NCBI RefSeq assembly: GCF_007565055.1
Contig: NC_044558.1
Span: 127,336,235-127,400,234, forward strand
Direction of reading: 5' to 3'
Length of the DNA stretch: 64,000 bases
DNA from: Rhinopithecus roxellana
Lineage: Eukaryota; Chordata; Mammalia; Primates; Cercopithecidae
Below, in pieces: positions 58,131 to 64,000 of the stretch (the stretch's first letter is position 1; every line of letters begins with the position of its first letter). A program made the translations under genes and the position numbers. The notes under the pieces are model-generated. The model saw only the letters and a program-made list of their open reading frames with translations. It was not told the DNA's origin and ran no database searches.

Positions 58131-58438
58131 GTCTTATTTTTATCTTTTTTATTAAGGAATAATTGACAAATAAAAATTGCATATATTTACAGTATATCAC
58201 ATGATGTTTTGATATATGTACACTTTATGAAATGGTTAAAGCTAATTAACATATTCGTCACCTCACACCATTTTTTGTGTGTGATGAGTACATTTATGTT
58301 CTAAGCTCTTAGTAATTTTAAAGTAGAAGATAAATTATTGTTTACTGTGGTTACCATGCATTACAATAGATCTCCAGAACTTATTCACCCAGTCTAACTG
58401 AAACTTTGTACCCTTTGACCAACATCTCTCCACCCCAC
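58131..58438 (-). mobile_element. L1M 3' UTR fragment
   Basis: TTAAGGAATAATTGACAAATAAAAATTGC, CACATGATGTTTTGATATATGTACAC, TTACCATGCATTACAATAGATCTCCAGAAC, CCTTTGACCAACATCTC: the same L1M 3' UTR type as at 10835 and 54617, cut short after about 300 bp. It separates two L2 pieces. Confidence 0.85.
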
Positions 58439-58850
58439 ACTGGCTCCTGCTGTGCCCTCCTCCAACCCCCCCAAACTGCATGACCTCCAGCTTCATCGTG
58501 TACCATCACTCATTGCTCAGAACCAGCAAACACAGCTGGCCTCCTTCCAAAGCTCAGGAGCACTGAGCTCTTTACTGAATCAGGACTTTGCACTCATGCT
58601 GTTCCGCCTAGAGCACTTTTCACTCCACTCACTGTTCAGGTTTCAGCTGCAGGTCACTTCCAGGAGAAACCTTCCCAGATACACCAAATAAAGTAGCCTC
58701 CACCTGTTTATTTTTCTCATTCATTTTCATACCCTGATCTTTTCCTTCACAGTGGTAGTCTCAATTGATAATTATGTGTATTTGTTTATTAATTATTTAT
58801 CTCTCTCCAACCAGACTGGATTATGCTATTATATCTTTTGCTCTACATTT
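58439..58850 (+). mobile_element. L2 LINE fragment
   Basis: AGCTGGCCTCCTTCCAAAGCTC, GGACTTTGCACTCATGCTGTTCCGCCTAGAGC, TTCAGGTTTCAGCTGCAGGTCAC, AGAAACCTTCCCAGATAC and ACCTGTTTATTTTTCTC are consecutive L2 blocks. Confidence 0.82.
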
Positions 58851-58923
58851 AATTCTTAACTGAGGTCCCGATACTTTTGTGTGTTTTTCTTTATTTTAAC
58901 AGCTAACAAACTGATTTAATTGT

Positions 58924-58948
58924 CTTTGTTTGTTTGTTTGTTTTGTTT
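58924..58948. repeat. (GTTT)n microsatellite
   Basis: About six GTTT units in T-rich context, just past the L2 remnant. Confidence 0.85.
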
Positions 58949-59209
58949 TCTCCACTGAACTGTGAACCACACTGCTGGGCCTTTTTTCTTTTTTTCAATT
59001 TAATGTATCACCAAATCTTTGCAGATAGTAGTTACTTCAATAAATGATGATGAATAATTAAATCGTGCCGGTGTATATACCTTGGTGATCCTAGATCCTA
59101 TTGCCCAGTGACTGAAAGAACACAACATGGGAACCAATAAGATTCTAGAGGCTTGAATATGCATGTTTTTAAAATTGTATACGGTATACACCTGTAGACA
59201 TGGGACAGT

Positions 59210-59751
59210 TGGGGCTCAGGACACATCATCCCAAAATATGACCCTAACAAACATATGCCACCCCAAAATATACTTCTCTGGCATACTTTAAGCTGAGAAC
59301 TGCAGACACAAGAGGAGTACCCCTGAAAAGCTGTTAACACTGAAAATCTGTGTGATAATAAATAAATTTATATCCATGAAGGAAATCTACATTAGCAAAA
59401 ATGTCAATATCTAAAAGAGGGCTGCTCTGAGAGACCTTTTATTTATTTTTATGCATTATAGGACAACGTTTATTCATTATCCATTTCCTCTTCTCATCTT
59501 TCCGTAACTTCTGTGATCCTCATCCTTCCTCCCCATTAGCAGCTTCAAGTTCCTGTTACTTTCTATAGCTCAGTATGCTACATAAGCTTCAATCATCTGA
59601 CCCTTCTTCAAGTCTCATATTTTGTGGAACTCCCATATGCTATGTAGGTAATTTAAATGGTTTTTCTCTTGTTAATCTGCCTTATGCTAATTTAACTTTT
59701 TGCCCAAAGAATCTAGAAGGGTGGAGGGAAGGCCATTTTTTCCTCCCGTAC
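59210..59751 (+). mobile_element. Ancient ERV LTR (family not identified)
   Basis: CATCCCAAAATATGACCC, ATATGCCACCCCAAAATATACTTCTC, GTACCCCTGAAAAGCTGTTAACAC, TACATTAGCAAAAATGTC, CTGCTCTGAGAGACC, TTTTTCTCTTGTTAATCTGCC and AGAATCTAGAAGGGTGG.. are in the order of a dispersed mammalian LTR I recall but cannot name with confidence. No coding viral sequence adjoins it. Confidence 0.55.
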
Positions 59752-60504
59752 AGGATAGTACACATCTGAATTTTAGAACAGTATGAATTTCATGCAACTT
59801 CACCTTTTAAATAAAGTTAATTCTCTAAATGCAAAATCATCTGTGATTTAAATTTTATGTTTTCCTAACTCATTTTATGTATGTTAATTTATATATTATG
59901 AACAACAAAAAAAAACTCTTATCCTATCCCGTGTCTTCATTTTTGTTCCAGAACTGTGGGCATGTTATATATGCCAGCAAAAGGGAATTGCAGTAACCAG
60001 ATTAGAAAGGTAACGAAGAATACAGTTGTGCAAGATACTCAGTCCCCAGCCCTATGCTGGAGGAAGATATGGTAGAGAGAGAAGAGAGGTGGGCAGTAAT
60101 GGGAAGTTCAGTATCAGAAATAATTTCCTTTGAGCAGAAGGAGTTTTTGAATGTCTGATAGGAAGCAGCCATTTATCAGCTTATTTGACCCTAGGCATGT
60201 CAAACTCTTTAGGTTTCAGTTCCTTTTCCTTGTGGATGAAAGGACTAAACCGCGTTAGAAATACTTTCCTGCTCTATAATACTTTGATTCTTATTTTCTC
60301 CTCTTGTTTAATGGTGGGAAAACAAGAAAGAATAAATCTGAGAAGAAAAGGATAGGAAAAAGATAGCAATTATTAAAGATAGAGAGATGCAGAAAAGAGA
60401 CATGATTGCTGGTTATGAAAGGAAAAATATTAATATATGAGAAAGTAAGAATTTAGGTCTTCATTCATCCCTCTCTGAGTTTATTGAACAAATATTTATA
60501 CAAT
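59752..60504. other. Unassigned sequence
   Basis: No gene or repeat recognised; purine-rich around 60300-60450. Confidence 0.4.
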
Positions 60505-60740
60505 GCTAGTCAATACTTATATAGCACTGACTACATGCCGGTCATTGTTTTAAGGGCTTTATAAATATTAACTCATTCAACAGGAATATAAATGTTACTA
60601 TTATTCCTATTTCATTACTGAAGAAATAGGTACAGAGAGGTTAAGTAGCTTAACCCAGGTCACATAGCTGGTAAGGGTCAGAGCTGGATTTCAAACCCAG
60701 GCAGTGTGGATCCAGAGTTCATGCTCTTGTAATGCTGATT
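60505..60740 (-). mobile_element. MIR SINE
   Basis: One of the best preserved MIRs here: ACTACATGCCGGTCATTG, GGCTTTATAAATATTAACTCATTC, AGGTTAAGTAGCTTAACCCAGGTCACATAGCTGG, GATTTCAAACCCAGGCAGTGTGG, all in reverse-complement order. Confidence 0.92.
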
Positions 60741-61574
60741 TTACTGTTAGAATTTGTCATACATTTTCTTCAGTGAAAACCCCCACATCAAAGACAAAAA
60801 CTTATTGAACTGTAACAAGAATAATAAATCACTCCAGACATATTTAGGCTAACACATACCCTATTTGTTTCTGTGTAATTACACTTTCTCAAGAGCCTGC
60901 CACAATTGGTATCACTGTTTTCTTATGAACTCTTCAAGCAAGACTAATGCAAAATGGAGAGGATTGTTCTTTGTTCAGCTGCAAACCAGGTGGCACAAAG
61001 CACAGAGAAGAAAGCCAGGCTCCAGAGAACGTGTAAAGGCAACCAACTCTCAGAGACACTTGCATAATTAGTTAGAGAGCATTTTCCTTCAAATGACTGC
61101 AAGTTTTAAAAGCTGATATCCCATTTCTCTCCCATCACCCTAATTTTAAAAAGACAACAAAAAAAGTACCAAAAAAAAAAAAAAAAAACCCCTCCCTAAA
61201 GCAAGACCACTAAAATAAAATAGTTTTGCTGTGAGCAAACATTTGAAGCTTAAGTGTTATGTTGACCTTGTACTGCAGGAGGCAGCATCTCATTAATAAA
61301 ACAATGACCATGTGTTTTTGTTGTCCTTGATGTTCTTTTTATGTTTGTCTCAGTATTGTGAATAGGACTATGATTGTCTCATTCTCTAATATGCTTGGTT
61401 TCTATTCAGAAAGCAAACAACTTAAAGGTGTTGTAAAGGGGTTAGAACCAGTGATTGTTGCTGATTTACTTCTGTGAAATTGAGTCCCTTTCCTTTTCTA
61501 TTGTTTGTCTACTGTTAAATTTAATTTCTTGTGCTCACAATTAAAGTTTAAAATATTAGAGTCGGAGGAAGCTA
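60741..61574. other. Unassigned sequence
   Basis: No gene or repeat recognised; contains an A18 run near 61171-61188. Confidence 0.4.
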
Positions 61575-61710
61575 GGAGATCATTTCTCTTGATTTGATTC
61601 TCTGATTTTACAGATATGGAAACAAGATCAGAGTGGTTAAATGGCTTGTCCAAGACAGCTAGTGGCATAGCCAGGACTGGCTTTTCCACTGCAGGTTCTG
61701 TGTCATACCA
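61575..61710 (-). mobile_element. MIR SINE fragment
   Basis: GATTTTACAGATATGGAAACAAGATCAGAG, AATGGCTTGTCCAAGACAGCTAGTGGCATAGCCAGGAC: reverse MIR core and part of the tRNA-like region. Confidence 0.8.
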
Positions 61711-62360
61711 AGCTTCAGTGTTTGCTCAGTCTGGGGTTGAGCCTCTGTAACACCCTCTTTTCTTTTTCCCAACCAAATACATCCTTTTTCCACCATTTAT
61801 TTTCTTTCATCCAATCCAATTTATTTTAGAAGGAGATTAACAATGAGTACCTCTGAAGTTAATGTTGATGTCTAGAGGGTAATTCAAACTTGTCAAACTT
61901 CAAGCAATGAAACGTCTTGGGAGCCATCCCTCAGAGGTGCTTTGAGGCTATGCTTGCAGAGAGAGAAGGTCCTGACTGCTGGAAGCTAGGGCTTCCTTTA
62001 TCCCAGGGTATTGCAGTGATGTCAGTGTGTGTTAGAACTTAGCATCGCGCCTCTGGTCCTGCTGCACTGACTCTCCCCTCCCCCTCATCATCTTTTTATA
62101 TTTTATTTAAATATACATGAATTTGTATTAAAGTCTCTCTTCTTTCTTAAGAATTAAAATTGGTGTCTCAGGATAGAACTTGTACTCTCCCACTTCCTAG
62201 AACCCCAAAGCGTTCCTGGATTTTCCTGTCATTGCTTCTTTCCAAAAAAAAAAAAAAAAATCTCACATTTCACCCATCAAAGTTCATTTACAACACCCCA
62301 GTCCATAGTAACATTTCCTTCCTTTACCCTAGAACATCTGTATTAATAGCTCTTCTCTTA
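61711..62360. other. Unassigned sequence
   Basis: No gene or repeat recognised; an A17 run near 62245-62261. Confidence 0.4.
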
Positions 62361-63280
62361 CTATTGTTAAAAGAAAAACTTTCATCAAGTTAAATTTATC
62401 AGAGCTTCATTGAGCAAAGAATAATTCTTGAACCCACTACCCTCAAAACCAGAACAGGTTCGGAGAACTCCAGCCCACAATGTGTTCAGGCAGCACTAAT
62501 GAACAGAGGAGGAAGTAAGATGCAGAGATAGCTCTTTTGGTTGCAACTCGGTGTTTGCCTTATTCGAACAAGATCTGATCAGTTGTCCACCTGCAATTAA
62601 CTGAAGCTCAGCTGTTAGTCAGTCGCTGGCTGAGACTCAGGTATTGTTACAGGAGTTCTCCTAAATTAGGTCTTCTGTTAGTTTATGTGCTAAGTGAGGC
62701 TGCAGTTAGTTAGGAAGGGACTCACATCCTCAGGCCAAATTTAGTTTAACACTACTTAATGTCCAAGTCTGACCTCTCCAACTAGATTGTAACCCATCCC
62801 AGGTTCTTTTCTTTTCTTTTTTTTTTTTTGAGACGGAGTCTCGCTCTGCCGTCCAGGCTGGAGTGCAGTGGCCGGTTCTCAGCTCACTGCAAGCTCCGCC
62901 TCCCGGGTTTACGCCATTCTCCTGCCTCAGCCTCCGAGTAGCTGGGGCTACAGGCGCCCACCACCTCGCCCGGCTAGTTTTTTTTTTTTTTTTTTTGTAT
63001 TTTTTAGTAGAGACGGGGTTTCACGGTGTTAGCCAGGATAGTCTCGATCTCCTGACTTCGTGATCCGCCCGTCTTGGCCTCCCAAAGTCCTGGGATTACA
63101 GGCTTGAGCCACCGCGCCGGGCCTCCCAGGTTATTTTCACATCCGTTTTGCTATAGAAGATAGGCATCTATCTAGGGGATTAGCTAACTCAAGGCCCAGC
63201 CCCTCTCCTAATCCTTGCTATCACAATAAAAAGAATTTTGTGGCTAATTTGGTTTATCAAATTTCAGGATGTGGATTAGG
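62361..63280. mobile_element. LTR-like dispersed repeat, split by an Alu
   Basis: ATCAAGTTAAATTTATCAGAGC, TTGAGCAAAGAATAATTC, CGGTGTTTGCCTTATTCGAAC, GCTAAGTGAGGCTGCAGTTAG and GGACTCACATCCTCAGGCCAAATTTAG strongly suggest a known dispersed repeat (LTR or its internal part). I cannot name it. It is split by the AluYR at 62811; the 3' end is uncertain. Confidence 0.4.
62811..63123 (-). mobile_element. AluYR-type (Old World monkey) Alu
   Basis: CTCGCTCTGCCGTCCAGGC, CAGTGGCCGGTTCTCAGCTC, CCACCTCGCCCGGCTAG and GGCTTGAGCCACCGCGCCGGGCC carry the cercopithecid variants. The internal linker has expanded to T20 (62979-62996 region). TSD TCCCAGGTTCTTTT (62797-62810) against TCCCAGGTTATTTT (63124-63137), one mismatch in 14. 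Confidence 0.95.
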
Positions 63281-64000
63281 CCATATTTGCCAAAGGGTTG
63301 ATACTTGTTAAAAGGTTACCTATGGATGTGACCCTTTCTTTCTTCTCTCTTTCTTCCAAGTGGTAGGCAGGCTGATCCATAGGGCAGTCTGGCCACCCAC
63401 CTTAGTCTCCTCATTTAAAAAATCTGGGGTAGCAGCCTGATAATAAAATTTAGATTTGGGGCTAGGTAGAAGGAGAAATCACTCTTTAGTTCTTGAACCC
63501 TTAACATAGAGCTCCACACTGGGGTTTCAGGCTGTGCCAATATCAATAAAGTGTCATTTGATTTTGCCTTTGCTCCTTTATCTCTCCACTGGATCCTTAA
63601 GGAGAGATAGTGTGCCTGATACTAATACAGGATTTGGGTATTTCTACACAATTTCTTTTTTAAGTGAGCACATTAAAGATTGACCTTTTTAATTAGCCCT
63701 AAGTGTGATAAATCTGGTTCAAAGGAGTATAGTAGAGAACAAGTGTAGTCACTGAAAAAATAAATATTGAATGAAAGATTGCTAAGTTAGGTACAATCTA
63801 GTCAATGTCTTCTAGAGCAATTAAATATAATATTGGGAGTACCTTTTTTTTTTCTTTTCTTTTTTTTTTTTTTTTTTACCTGACAGGAGTCATTTGGATT
63901 TATTGTATAACATCTCTACTAATCTCTAGGAGGCAAAATTTATTTTCATTGTTATTTGCCAACAATTATTTGTATCATTATAAGTTTTCTTAAAAAAATT
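63281..64000. other. Unassigned sequence
   Basis: No gene or repeat recognised. A T-rich stretch lies at 63844-63877. Confidence 0.4.

Noticed and set aside
59160..59190. GTATACGGTATAC near-palindrome
   Set aside because: Only 13 bp and imperfect at the centre; within chance expectation.
1..64000. Search for an undescribed gene system
   Set aside because: No conserved gene cluster, RNA gene or array is visible; content is explained by primate repeats and unassigned unique DNA.

Overview
This window is primate genomic DNA, most likely from an Old World monkey (Cercopithecidae). It is AT-rich, has no operon-like coding, and is dominated by Alu, L1, MIR, L2, ERV LTR and hAT remnants. The lineage call rests on young Alu copies (13308-13623, 55797-56020, 62811-63123) carrying the CTAGCCGGGCGAGGTGG and GATCCGGCCACTGCACTCC variants that I know from macaque/baboon AluY (AluYR-type) rather than from human Alu. 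I found no host protein-coding exon, tRNA, rRNA or CRISPR that I can support. The window reads as intergenic or deep intronic. Family names come from remembered consensus sequences; none was checked by a search.

Layout. 1-7.5 kb: sparse, one MIR and two Alus. 7.5-9.9 kb: an old L1M fragment broken by an unclassified repeat, a MIR, an Alu and a younger L1 3' end. 10.8-15.2 kb: a minus-strand L1M tract with four Alus, a hAT-like fragment and one young AluYR with a perfect 15-bp target-site duplication (TSD). 15.9-16.4 kb: a short 5'-truncated L1PA with a perfect 18-bp TSD. 17-27.5 kb: mostly unassigned unique sequence with scattered MIR and L2 remnants, two perfect hairpin-forming inverted repeats and one palindromic element centred on TGACGTCA.

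27.6-33.8 kb: the main object, a full-length (about 6.2 kb) plus-strand L1 with 5' UTR, ORF1, ORF2, 3' UTR, A-rich tail and a 17-bp TSD. Both ORFs are broken by a few stops and frameshifts, although the listed endonuclease residues and the FADD motif survive. 34-44 kb: Alus, MIRs, an L2, and a 300-bp pure polypyrimidine tract attached to an Alu tail. 44.3-50 kb: one long minus-strand L1M interrupted by four Alus, a hAT element and a 901-bp solo LTR with TATA box and AATAAA. 50-54.6 kb: L2 and MIR pieces and Alus. 54.6-57.1 kb: an L1M that still has a perfect 15-bp TSD and contains an LTR, which itself contains an Alu. 57.2-57.8 kb: a complete MER1-type hAT element with a perfect 8-bp TSD. 57.8-64 kb: L2, an ERV LTR, MIRs and a third AluYR.

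No gene system operates here. The content is a layered record of retrotransposition: MIR, L2 and hAT first, then L1M and LTRs, then AluJ/S/Y and L1PA, then monkey-lineage Alus.
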